Below the pieces are notes generated by a model, which did no database searches, had not been told where the DNA came from, and worked only from the letters and a program-made list of their open reading frames with translations. From contig JBBUDB010000004.1 of NCBI GenBank assembly GCA_038057515.1, positions 1 to 23,935 of the forward strand: a stretch of DNA of 23,935 nucleotides. Direction: 5' to 3'. Origin of the DNA: DATJQA01 sp038057515. GTDB taxonomy: Bacteria > Patescibacteriota > Minisyncoccia > UBA6257 > 2-01-FULL-56-20. Below, in pieces: positions 13,658-20,196 of the stretch; position 1 is the first letter of the stretch, and each line of letters starts with the position of its first letter. Made by a program: the position numbers and the translations under genes.

Positions 13658-13703
13658 ACTATCCTTAAGATTCAATTGTAGCTTAAGGATAGTAGCCGTT
13701 TTT
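13658..13703 (+). terminator. Rho-independent terminator of the candidate RNA
   Basis: ACTATCCTTAAG (13658-13669) pairs perfectly with CTTAAGGATAGT (13682-13693) over a 12-nt loop. AGCCG and then TTTTT (13699-13703) follow. No protein gene ends just upstream, so an RNA or a long ftsQ 3' UTR is the likely substrate. Confidence 0.72.
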
Positions 13704-13722
13704 ACCGCCCCAATTCGGTTGA

Positions 13723-13753
13723 TTGAATAAGCCGTAATTAGGCGTGATATGAT
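13723..13753 (+). promoter_or_regulatory. Leaderless promoter of the 85-aa gene
   Basis: An extended -10, TGATATGAT (13745-13753), ends 7 nt before ATG 13761. A possible -35 TTGAAT (13723-13728) is at a long 19-bp spacing. An upstream in-frame ATG (13749) is inside the -10 box and therefore excluded. Confidence 0.65.
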
Positions 13754-13760
13754 AAAGGTC

Positions 13761-14018
13761 ATGGAAGAAGAACCAAAGAATGAAGAGCTAGAAGACGAAC
13801 CGCGGCCGGAAAGCCACGAACAGATGGAGGCGTATAAGCGTTTGGCGGAGCTCTGGGAACAGCACGCCGAGGCGATCAAGGGGAACGAAGATTTTTCGGA
13901 AGTATTTTTGGACGTTAAGGAGTGGTCCTTGCATGGTAATCCGACGAGGAGGGACGAAACGGAAAGAATGGGCAAACAACTGGAGTGGCTTGAAGCCAAT
14001 CTTTGCGGGGCGAAGTAG
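13761..14018 (+). CDS. Uncharacterised 85-aa acidic protein
   Basis: Not recognised. The N-terminal ~20 residues are strongly acidic and probably disordered (MEEEPKNEELEDEPRPESHE). The rest is predicted helical, with amphipathic segments around MEAYKRLAELWEQHAEAI and ERMGKQLEWLEANL. There is no signal or membrane segment. The start is fixed by the -10 box 7 nt upstream. It is a single-gene unit with a strong terminator 15 bp after the stop, so it is expressed on its own. The acidity and helices would suit a small protein-binding factor, but nothing in the sequence proves it. Confidence 0.72.
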   Translation: MEEEPKNEELEDEPRPESHEQMEAYKRLAELWEQHAEAIKGNEDFSEVFLDVKEWSLHGNPTRRDETERMGKQLEWLEANLCGAK

Positions 14019-14033
14019 GAACTTCTTTAGATA

Positions 14034-14070
14034 AAAAACCGGTCGCCTGAGGCGACCGGTTTTTGTTTTT
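14034..14070. terminator. Bidirectional terminator
   Basis: AAAAACCGGTCGCC (14034-14047) and GGCGACCGGTTTTT (14051-14064) make a perfect 14-bp stem with a TGA loop. A second T5 follows on the plus strand, and the A-run gives a T-tract on the minus strand. It serves the 85-aa gene and the convergent glycosyltransferase. Confidence 0.92.
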
Positions 14071-14080
14071 CTAGTAACGC

Positions 14081-14122
14081 CTACAGTTTATACACGAATA
14101 TCGAGGTGCCTACCCGATGGTC
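14081..14122 (-). pseudogene. Remnant of a second glycosyltransferase 3' end
   Basis: On the minus strand this encodes D-H-RVGTSIFVYKL-stop, matching the last 13 codons of the glycosyltransferase ending at 14203 (D-Y-RVGTSIFVYKL-stop) at all but one residue. Nine of those codons differ synonymously and one by amino acid. It is therefore a diverged homologue's tail rather than a recent copy. The 80 bp between it and the live gene (14123-14202) carry no clear homology to the gene; they include a CGAAGCGAAGCG run near 14187. Confidence 0.78.
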
Positions 14123-14202
14123 CTTCGACGTTGTACAGGATTGCCGCGTCGCTACAATGAACGAAGTCATACAAATCAGCTGTCCCGAAGCGAAGCGAGG
14201 GG

Positions 14203-16158
14203 CTACAACTTATAGACGAAGATAGACGTGCCGACGCGGTAATCAGGCTTCGGCACTTCGCCCATGCCCGGGCGCGGGGGACGGATGGCGGTGAGCCACT
14301 GGTAGCTGTCTTCGGGCTTGCGCGTGAAGCCAGCGACAGTCGGCTGAATGGCGCCCTCAAGCGTATTCACCGAAACCGCCAGCCAGCGGATGCCTTCGTT
14401 CGCCGGGTTACCGCGAGATGACCACCAGTTTTCTGCCTTCGCGCCCAGGTAGTACTTTGGGTTGCCGCCGCCGAAGTAGTCGACGCCGATGCGGTCGATC
14501 TCCGCGCGACTGGCGACGAACTCATTCAAACGAAGCATATCCTGGCCCCAGTCGTAGTTTGAATCCGTCACGTAGCGGTAGCCCTGCCAGGTCCCGCCGG
14601 CAAGCTGATTGAAGTAGGAAAGATAATACGGCGCGGCCAGGGCGCCTTCGACGACAAACCAGAAGAAGAGGACAACGAACACGGCATACTTCAGAGACGC
14701 CGCCACCACGGTTTTCGCGCCCGTCGCGAGCGCGTGAAGAGCCGAGGTCGGCCGGGCGAAAGAGAAGTCGAGCACCCAATTTTTCCAGAACTGCACAACG
14801 AGAATGTAGATGAACGGCAGGGTCGGGAAGAGGTGCCGGAAACCGATATTCAAGGGGCTATTCATGCTGTAGGCCCAGTAGAAGACGATGAAGAACGCCA
14901 TGGCGAATTCGGTGAGATGCGTGCCGATCCAGTCGGAAAAGCGCGCGAGGAGCTCGCGCCGCTCCCGGACGATCGTTCGGCCAAGACGCGCCAAGGAGAA
15001 GAAAAGCGCTACCGCGACGAGGATGACGACCGGGAGCGGTTCTTTGATGGCGTAGACGACGGGGAAGTAGTAGCGCCAGCCGCCCGCCGAAACCTCGCCG
15101 AGGAAGTAGTTCGTGTTGCCGCCCGACGAACGCTGGATGACCATCAAGACGCCGAGGGCGTATTCCGAGAACGGCCGAGTGACGGGATTTTTTGCCGCCC
15201 AGATCGTGGCATCGGCCAAACAGCGAACGGGTTTGCAGATTGCGCCCGGCGGCGTCGGGCCGCTGGCGAATGACGTGAGAGTGATCGTCGTATCGCTCAC
15301 CTGGCGTTCGATCGGATAGTTGATGGTGAAGATCGCGTAGAGCGGGTAGATGATAAGAAGGTAACCGATCACGAAAATGGCCGCGACCCTACCGATCATG
15401 CGGAGCGTTTCCATACTGAAGCTTCGAAGCCGGAGGTTCTGGGGAACACTGGGCCAGCGACGGACGATACTTGCTCCGACGGCCACGAGCGCGAGAAAAA
15501 CGAAAAATGGCAGAAGGAGTACGGCCGAGAATTTTGCTGCCTGGCCGACGCCGAAGGCGAGGCCAGCCCAGAAAAGCGTGCGGCCCGACGGTCGGGCGAG
15601 AAATTTAAGGAAGAAATAGGTGGCGAAGGAGATGCCAAAGGCGGCGGCTACGTCCGTCGTCACATAGCGGCCGTGGGCGAGGATGTTCGGTGAAAGGGCG
15701 AAAAGAGCCGTGGGGACGGTTGCCCAAACACTGCCCATGAGTTCTTTCGCCCAAACAAAGATAAGGAGGGCGAGGAGAATGGTGAGGAACATCGGCCCGA
15801 GCCGGGCAAAGCGGAGAATTTCTTGGGGGTCGTTGCCAGAGAAATAGAGAAACTGCGTGCCCATGTCCCACTGGCCATTGACGTCGTTCTGCCAAGCGAT
15901 GTTCTCGGTCGGGAACTTCGGCTGGAGGAGGAGAAGCGGTAGCCCGGCGAGCATCTTCACGAGTGGTGGGTGCTCGGGATTCAGGCGAAAATCTAGCTCA
16001 TGAACGTAGCCATAGCCCGCTGGGATGTGGGCAAGTTCGTCCATAATTGCCGATTCATTGCCGGCGGTGATGAACATCGCCGTGAAAGCGACGACGCAGA
16101 TCGCACCAACCACGACCCAGGCGCCTTTAGCGACCAGGTTTTGAAGCGAGGTAGTCAT
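14203..16158 (-). CDS. GT-C family membrane glycosyltransferase (PMT/ArnT-like)
   Basis: Polytopic transferase predicted to use a lipid-linked sugar on the outer face of the cytoplasmic membrane. The 651-aa product has a first membrane helix at residues ~13-33, then the catalytic-type acidic pair D40-E41 in MDELAHIPAGYGYV and the NPEHPPLVKMLAGLP motif typical of PMT/GT39 and GT83 enzymes. About ten more hydrophobic spans follow, with a C-terminal extracytoplasmic domain (NYDWGQDMLRLNEFV, YFGGGNPKYYLG). Acceptor and sugar are unknown. The start ATG 16158 has TATACT exactly 6 nt upstream, implying a leaderless mRNA. A duplicated copy of its last codons lies 122 bp further on. Confidence 0.88.
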   Translation of the reverse strand: MTTSLQNLVAKGAWVVVGAICVVAFTAMFITAGNESAIMDELAHIPAGYGYVHELDFRLNPEHPPLVKMLAGLPLLLLQPKFPTENIAWQNDVNGQWDMGTQFLYFSGNDPQEILRFARLGPMFLTILLALLIFVWAKELMGSVWATVPTALFALSPNILAHGRYVTTDVAAAFGISFATYFFLKFLARPSGRTLFWAGLAFGVGQAAKFSAVLLLPFFVFLALVAVGASIVRRWPSVPQNLRLRSFSMETLRMIGRVAAIFVIGYLLIIYPLYAIFTINYPIERQVSDTTITLTSFASGPTPPGAICKPVRCLADATIWAAKNPVTRPFSEYALGVLMVIQRSSGGNTNYFLGEVSAGGWRYYFPVVYAIKEPLPVVILVAVALFFSLARLGRTIVRERRELLARFSDWIGTHLTEFAMAFFIVFYWAYSMNSPLNIGFRHLFPTLPFIYILVVQFWKNWVLDFSFARPTSALHALATGAKTVVAASLKYAVFVVLFFWFVVEGALAAPYYLSYFNQLAGGTWQGYRYVTDSNYDWGQDMLRLNEFVASRAEIDRIGVDYFGGGNPKYYLGAKAENWWSSRGNPANEGIRWLAVSVNTLEGAIQPTVAGFTRKPEDSYQWLTAIRPPRPGMGEVPKPDYRVGTSIFVYKL

Positions 16159-16164
16159 GCCCCT

Positions 16165-16173
16165 AGTATAGCA
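16165..16173 (-). promoter_or_regulatory. Extended -10 of the glycosyltransferase gene
   Basis: On the minus strand TGCTATACT (plus 16165-16173) is an extended -10 (TGN plus TATACT), ending 6 nt before the ATG. No good -35 is seen, which extended -10 promoters can tolerate. Confidence 0.62.
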
Positions 16174-16184
16174 GAGCGAGAGCG

Positions 16185-16216
16185 TCAGGGAATCAGGGAA
16201 TCAGAAAACCAGAAAA
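16185..16216. repeat. Four-unit 8-bp tandem repeat
   Basis: TCAGGGAA, TCAGGGAA, TCAGAAAA and CCAGAAAA in direct succession. As in the 11-bp array, the differences are all transitions. It lies in the gap between the divergent glycosyltransferase and DUF4012 genes. Confidence 0.7.
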
Positions 16217-16228
16217 ACGGAGCGCCAG

Positions 16229-16286
16229 AGCGCCACATGGTCTTTGGGCTCCCAGCCGGAGGCTGGTCCGCCTTCGGCGGAAAAAT
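16229..16286 (-). repeat. Displaced 58-bp serS fragment with the double-hairpin element
   Basis: The reverse complement of these 58 bases is identical to serS 10397-10454. It contains the two hairpins and 23 bp of serS coding sequence (EPKDHVA), and near-homology continues a few bases beyond both ends, including one 1-bp indel. It lies between genes and is not translated. The shared segment shows recent copying or gene conversion between the two sites. Confidence 0.88.
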
Positions 16287-16305
16287 ATCTCCGGCGGGGC
16301 CGCTT

Positions 16306-16333
16306 TTGAGATGGGTTCTAAAAGCGGTAGAAT
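16306..16333 (+). promoter_or_regulatory. Promoter of the DUF4012 gene
   Basis: TTGAGA (16306-16311), a 16-bp spacer and TAGAAT (16328-16333, five of six). Transcription would begin near 16340, leaving a leader of only about 9 nt with no Shine-Dalgarno site. Confidence 0.62.
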
Positions 16334-16348
16334 GCGAATACGTCAATC

Positions 16349-18277
16349 ATGCCCATCCGACGGTTCATCGTAGTTTTTCTTTTTTTCGCCGCCGCTCTTG
16401 GCGCTATTTTTGCGTACCGCGTGTATAAAGCCGAACGCCAGCTCGCCGCCTCGGCCATTGGCGGACTGCGCACGTTTCGGGCGGGGATCGAAGACGCCCA
16501 GGCGCTTCAATTTGAAAACGCCCAGGCGAAGTTTCTTTCCGTCGGGAGTTCGACACCATCGTTTCCTTCGGCCGTAGGCGGCCCAATCCGTTCATTCGAC
16601 GGCGCCGTCCGCGCTCTCGGAGAAGTTTTCGGTAATGCCGGCGGCGCCTACCGCGATTTCCGGGAGCTTTCGCTTCGCGCGGCCAACCTCTTGGGCACAC
16701 TCCAGAAGCTTCAGATCTCGTGGCCGGCCTACGTTTTTCGGGGAGACAAAAATGGCGATCTTATCCCGACGCTTCGAAGTTTGCGCGACGACCTCACGAG
16801 CGTCGGCGAGCTCGGGAATCGTCTGGCCGGTTACGGTCGTGTTTTTGGGGGATTCGCGCCGGCGGATCCGGACGACTACCTAGCTCTTCAGGCGGAAGTT
16901 AACCGCGCGAAGCGACTCCTCGATGTGCTTCTACCGTGGCTCGAATCGGATACGGACCGACACCTCGCCGTGTTCTTTTCAAATTCCGCCGAGATCAGGC
17001 CCGCCGGCGGATTTCTGGGGAGCTATGCCGAAGTGACCATTCGTCACGGATCGGTTTCGGATATCACGGTGCGGGACATAAACGAACCAGACCGCCTCTT
17101 CATAAAAAATATCGTGCCGCCGGGGCCGCTTCAGGCGTTGGTGCGCCGCTGGCGGGCCGCCGACGCGAACTGGTTCATCGACTTTCCATCATCGGCCGTA
17201 AAGACGCTTGAATTCATGGAGGGCTCGGCGCTCTACGCCTCTTCGGGAATTAGTTTTGACGGCGCGCTCGCGGTCTCGCCGCGGGTCATCGAGGATCTAT
17301 TGGACGCCACCGGCCCCCTGGTCCTGCCGAAGGCGAAGGTCACCCTGACGTCGAAAAATTTTCTCGCCGTCATCCAGGAAGAGGTGCAGGCGGCCCGGGC
17401 GGCGCGCGCCTCGAACCCGAAGAATATCCTTTCCGAGGCGGCACCCGAGCTCATCGATCGAATTTCGAGCGATGCCGCAAGTTCCGTGAAGCTCTTCGAA
17501 TTTCTTCAATCGTGGATAGCGAAAAAAGACGTTCTGGTATTTTTCCGCGAGCCGGAGTTTCAATCATTTGCGGTCGCCTACGGCGCCTCTGGCGAGACGT
17601 TCGTGCCGGCGGTCACCTGGAATGGCGATTATCTCGCTATCGTGAATGCGAATATTGGCGGCGGCAAGAGCGACCGTTTTATGAAGGAAACGGTAACCCT
17701 ACAAAGCCAAGTGGGAAGTGACGGCGTGGTTACGAATCACGTTGCGTTCGCTCGGGCGCACGAGGGCAGGGGCGAGGCCTGGTGGTACGCCGTGCCGAAC
17801 GAAAGCTATCTGAAGATTTTCGTGCCCCTTGGAACGCGCCTCCAGGGTGTTTCAGGCATCTGGCAGAGAACGGTCGTGCCGAAGGTTAAATATGAAAAGG
17901 AGGGATATGCGATCGACCCCGATGTTCAGGCAATCGAAGCGACGGCCGCCGAAGTGCCCGGCCAGCCGGGCGTGACCGCTTTCAAAGAATCAGGCAAGAT
18001 CGCCTTTGCCGCTTGGACGAAAGTTTCGCCGGGCGCCACGACGACCGTAGTCTTCGACTATATGCACCGCCTGCTCGATCCGCCCGCGCCGGACCGGACC
18101 TACGAAGTGGTGATCGACAAACAACCCGGGACGAATCGCCGCTATCGTCTAGAGATCAACGCCCCGGTTGGTTTTCGCTGGCGGGAGAATGGCTTGGCGG
18201 TCTTCGAAAAAGATTACGCGCCGGACGACATGCCGGGGCGAATCACGCTGACATTGACATTCGAGCGGGCGCTTTGA
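16349..18277 (+). CDS. DUF4012 family envelope protein (642 aa)
   Basis: An N-terminal membrane anchor (residues ~5-24, FIVVFLFFAAALGAIFAY) precedes a helical region rich in Ala and Arg (~30-200). The DUF4012 core follows: FFSNSAEIRPAGGFLGSYAEV near residue 208, a VRDINEPDRLF segment and RAADANWFIDFPSSA. The remainder (~400-642) is beta-rich. The family is common in Patescibacteria and Gram-positives, often near polysaccharide or S-layer-like loci, but its biochemical role is not established. Here it is divergent from a GT-C glycosyltransferase, which fits a shared surface-glycan task (inference). No downstream co-transcribed gene is evident. Confidence 0.88.
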   Translation: MPIRRFIVVFLFFAAALGAIFAYRVYKAERQLAASAIGGLRTFRAGIEDAQALQFENAQAKFLSVGSSTPSFPSAVGGPIRSFDGAVRALGEVFGNAGGAYRDFRELSLRAANLLGTLQKLQISWPAYVFRGDKNGDLIPTLRSLRDDLTSVGELGNRLAGYGRVFGGFAPADPDDYLALQAEVNRAKRLLDVLLPWLESDTDRHLAVFFSNSAEIRPAGGFLGSYAEVTIRHGSVSDITVRDINEPDRLFIKNIVPPGPLQALVRRWRAADANWFIDFPSSAVKTLEFMEGSALYASSGISFDGALAVSPRVIEDLLDATGPLVLPKAKVTLTSKNFLAVIQEEVQAARAARASNPKNILSEAAPELIDRISSDAASSVKLFEFLQSWIAKKDVLVFFREPEFQSFAVAYGASGETFVPAVTWNGDYLAIVNANIGGGKSDRFMKETVTLQSQVGSDGVVTNHVAFARAHEGRGEAWWYAVPNESYLKIFVPLGTRLQGVSGIWQRTVVPKVKYEKEGYAIDPDVQAIEATAAEVPGQPGVTAFKESGKIAFAAWTKVSPGATTTVVFDYMHRLLDPPAPDRTYEVVIDKQPGTNRRYRLEINAPVGFRWRENGLAVFEKDYAPDDMPGRITLTLTFERAL

Positions 18278-18312
18278 GGCGTTGCCCGTCCCGTGGTGGG
18301 CAGCAAGAGAAA

Positions 18313-18348
18313 TTATATTACATCCTACGGCCGTAGGATGTAATATAA
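18313..18348. promoter_or_regulatory. 36-bp perfect palindrome, candidate operator or terminator
   Basis: Arms of 18 bp meet without a loop at a GGCC centre; the inner part is CATCCTACGGCCGTAGGATG (18321-18340) with TTATATTA/TAATATAA outside. GGGTCGTTTTT follows, so an RNA copy could terminate the DUF4012 transcript. The AT-rich ends resemble -10 boxes. Perfect symmetry with a GGCC centre is shared with the palindromes flanking the TrpR-like gene, though the half-sites differ. Confidence 0.7.
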
Positions 18349-18414
18349 GGGTCGTTTTTACTGGCGATCGGAGTATGAAAATTTGTTGATGTTTTGTGGA
18401 ATGAGGCGGGCATC

Positions 18415-18443
18415 TTGACGAAGGGGGAATTTACTAGTAGAAG
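18415..18443 (+). promoter_or_regulatory. Possible promoter of the 238-aa gene
   Basis: TTGACG (18415-18420, five of six), a 17-bp spacer and TAGAAG (18438-18443, four of six). It would give a leader of about 80 nt containing the Shine-Dalgarno site of the gene at 18531. Confidence 0.42.
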
Positions 18444-18530
18444 GAATATAGTTATTTGAACCGGCCAACGAACACGCTCGCCACTCCGGCAAGCGCTAGT
18501 AGGGACGCCACAAGACGAAAGGGGAATGTC

Positions 18531-19247
18531 ATGGGACATCCCATCTACTCCGGTCCGCAAGTCGCGCGCATTCTTGGAGTAATCCAAGAAGCGTGCGGCG
18601 GGGAACATGATCGGGTTCAGCAGGCCATCGAATCGGGCGCGTTGCACCGCGTCTTCCGCGGGAACTACAAGAAGCTCGACCTCAAACTTCTCGAGGAGGC
18701 GCTCGGTCTTTGGCCACGGCGCCACCCCGAGGTCGTCATTCCTCGGGTTCTTGACTTCAAGCCATTCGCGGTGGCGAAGATCGGTAGGCCTGCTGCCGAG
18801 TGGATGTCGCTCTTCCCCAGAAACGGCAACTTGGTCCCCAACGACGCGAGAGACTTGATGAGCAAGCCTATCTTTGCTGCCCGCACGGAGCCAATCTGGG
18901 TCGAGTTCGTTCGCGCCGAGGTGGAAGATTTGGGGTTCGCCGACCCCAATAACCTGCCGACCACGACCGAGCTTCTCGCCCGCGCCGAACTTCTCGGTTT
19001 CACAGTGGACGAGCCTCAGGCCGGTCCAGCCGCGTGTCTCGTGGCCGGTGCCACGAACTATTTTTGGGTGCTCCATCGGCCCATCACGGGCTTGGACGAC
19101 CACCAGCGCATCTTCGACTTTTGTTGCGGTGGTGACGGGCCAAACCTCGGCACGGACTACGCACATCCCGGGCGTCAGTGGCGCCTCGGAGATCAATTGG
19201 CGCTCGTCCGTTATCTTTTCGGCCAAGACAAGCCCGCCGCCGCGTAA
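18531..19247 (+). CDS. Uncharacterised 238-aa protein of a Patescibacteria-type family
   Basis: ATG 18531 is preceded by AAAGGGG ending 6 nt upstream, one of the few strong Shine-Dalgarno sites here; the frame is open further upstream without such a site. The N-terminal ~75 residues are helical and basic (GPQVARILGVIQEACGG, KKLDLKLLEEALGLWP). From residue ~90 the text AEWMSLF, ARDLMSKPIFAARTEPIWVEFVRAEVEDLGF, RAELLGF and HRPITGLDD, ending in GRQWRLGDQLALVRYL, reads like a recurring CPR protein family that I recall as uncharacterised and multicopy. That is memory, not a search. No catalytic motif, signal or membrane helix is seen. It sits in an accessory island with palindromes and a DNA-binding gene. 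Confidence 0.72.
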   Translation: MGHPIYSGPQVARILGVIQEACGGEHDRVQQAIESGALHRVFRGNYKKLDLKLLEEALGLWPRRHPEVVIPRVLDFKPFAVAKIGRPAAEWMSLFPRNGNLVPNDARDLMSKPIFAARTEPIWVEFVRAEVEDLGFADPNNLPTTTELLARAELLGFTVDEPQAGPAACLVAGATNYFWVLHRPITGLDDHQRIFDFCCGGDGPNLGTDYAHPGRQWRLGDQLALVRYLFGQDKPAAA

Positions 19248-19262
19248 GCGGCAAATCGCATC

Positions 19263-19303
19263 CGGCCCCGCGCATCACTCATGCGCGGGGCCGAGTCGTT
19301 TTT
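19263..19303 (+). terminator. Strong Rho-independent terminator
   Basis: CGGCCCCGCGCAT (19263-19275) pairs perfectly with ATGCGCGGGGCCG (19281-19293) over a CACTC loop. AGTCG and then TTTTT (19299-19303) follow. It ends the 238-aa gene transcript. Confidence 0.92.
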
Positions 19304-19402
19304 GGTTATTAATTTTCCATAGTTTGACCAAGGCATTTATTTAATAAAGCCATTTTTGTCTAGCCATCAGTTTTTCTTTGTTGCTCGCGATTCTCCCTCT
19401 GG

Positions 19403-19422
19403 TACTATGAGGCCTCATAGTA
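19403..19422. promoter_or_regulatory. Operator palindrome over the TrpR-like gene promoter
   Basis: TACTATGAGGCCTCATAGTA is a perfect 20-bp palindrome. It ends 6 bp before the TATAAT box (19429-19434) and so covers the -35 region. The identical 20-mer recurs at 19957-19976. Its position over the promoter of a DNA-binding protein gene suggests autorepression (inference). Confidence 0.75.
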
Positions 19423-19425
19423 GGG

Positions 19426-19434
19426 TGATATAAT
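19426..19434 (+). promoter_or_regulatory. Extended, perfect -10 of the TrpR-like gene (leaderless)
   Basis: TGATATAAT combines the TGN extension and a perfect TATAAT (19429-19434). Six bases later the ATG begins (19441), so the transcript starts at or next to the start codon. The -35 position is occupied by the palindrome and has no consensus hexamer. Confidence 0.8.
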
Positions 19435-19440
19435 TTCAGC

Positions 19441-19869
19441 ATGGGGAGAAAATATGCCTTACGCTCACTACCGAAAATTGGTGATTTTCCTACGAGAAAA
19501 TCATGGGAAGTCGCGGCTTGGAATGCGCTTATCGATCAATGCACCACGTCTCGTTCAGGTGAAATTCGAGAGTTATTTAATTTGATTACGAGCCGATACG
19601 AACGTCGCGTCATCATGCTTCGTGCGGTGGTCTTGTTGATGCTTGATGCCGGCATGAGCTATCAGAAAATCACTCGGGCGCTATGGGTTTCGCCGCAAAT
19701 GATTAGTTCGGTGAAAAAGGGCTTGGCTGCAAGCAAGTATTCGAGTAACTGGGAGAAGGCGAAGAATCAAAAAAGAGAGCGTCGACCCGCTTATCTTCGC
19801 AAGAAAGAGAAGCGATCTCCGCCGAGACGTTATCGAAGAGCAAAATACGGAAGAATACTGGTTATATAG
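19441..19869 (+). CDS. TrpR/YerC-like helix-turn-helix regulator
   Basis: A 142-aa predicted DNA-binding protein. Residues ~41-95 follow the TrpR-superfamily pattern: EIRELFNLITSRYERRVIML, a helix RAVVLLMLDAG, and the helix-turn-helix MSYQKITRALWVSPQMISSVKK (71-93). A long, very basic tail (KRERRPAYLRKKEKRSPPRRYRRAK) follows, which could add non-specific DNA or RNA contact. The N-terminal 40 residues are not recognised. No ligand pocket can be judged from sequence, so tryptophan sensing is not implied. The promoter is overlapped by a perfect palindrome that recurs 84 bp after the stop codon, so self-regulation is likely. Codon use is more AT-rich than the neighbours, hinting at transfer. Confidence 0.8.
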   Translation: MGRKYALRSLPKIGDFPTRKSWEVAAWNALIDQCTTSRSGEIRELFNLITSRYERRVIMLRAVVLLMLDAGMSYQKITRALWVSPQMISSVKKGLAASKYSSNWEKAKNQKRERRPAYLRKKEKRSPPRRYRRAKYGRILVI

Positions 19870-20196
19870 CTATCGGCCATGTAACCACTGGCCGCATAGT
19901 TGTTCGCTGCGTGGTTAGGTTATTTGCTTATTCCGTATCGTTTTTCTCTTCTCACCTACTATGAGGCCTCATAGTAGGTGGGGGGTTAGATAATGCTTAA
20001 TCTGTTTGTTTTGTTGGGTTAATACATTGTGTCGTTTTTAATACATTGGGCTATTTTTTAAAACAAAAGAGCTTTCAAAAAAGAGGTGGTATCAAAACTA
20101 GTAGGCGCCCATGCTTGCGCTTGATGAGGGTAAACAGTATCGTGTGATTATTCGTTCAAGTTTCAGGTTAGATAATTTCGTAAGAGATTAAGATAT
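19870..20196. other. 327-bp AT-rich intergenic region before lepA
   Basis: No protein gene is seen. It holds a weak stem-loop (TAACCA 19882-19887 with TGGTTA 19912-19917, no T-tract), the 28-bp palindrome (19953-19980) and two TTAATACATTG copies 19 bp apart (20019-20029, 20038-20048). Two GGTTAGATAAT copies (19984-19994, 20166-20176) could each provide a -10 (GATAAT). The second would start lepA RNA about 14 nt before its ATG; the first lies just after the palindrome and could be under its control. Confidence 0.55.
19953..19980. promoter_or_regulatory. Second, longer copy of the operator palindrome
   Basis: A perfect 28-bp palindrome whose inner 20 bp equal the site at 19403-19422, extended by CACC and GGTG. 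A GATAAT box starts 8 bp beyond it (19989-19994). It lies upstream of lepA, so the TrpR-like protein may also affect a transcript entering lepA. Confidence 0.72.

Larger units (their letters stand above)
13459..13703 (+). ncRNA. Candidate structured non-coding RNA of about 245 nt
   Basis: No credible protein gene lies between ftsQ and the gene at 13761. The stretch begins at a possible promoter (13424-13451), passes through an 11-nt repeat array and a 40-nt direct repeat, and ends in a strong terminator (13658-13703). AGCGATAA in repeat units at 13493 and 13515 can pair with TTATCGCT (13643-13650). The two 40-nt repeats differ only by transitions over 35 positions, which could preserve G-U-tolerant pairing. 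The only short frame seen (12 codons from ATG 13473) has no support. An RNA gene is an inference; a leader RNA or a decayed repeat region are alternatives. Confidence 0.38.

Noticed and set aside
18313..20196. An integrated phage or transposon between the DUF4012 gene and lepA
   Set aside because: No integrase, transposase or phage structural gene and no target-site duplication could be found. The palindromes are better read as operators.
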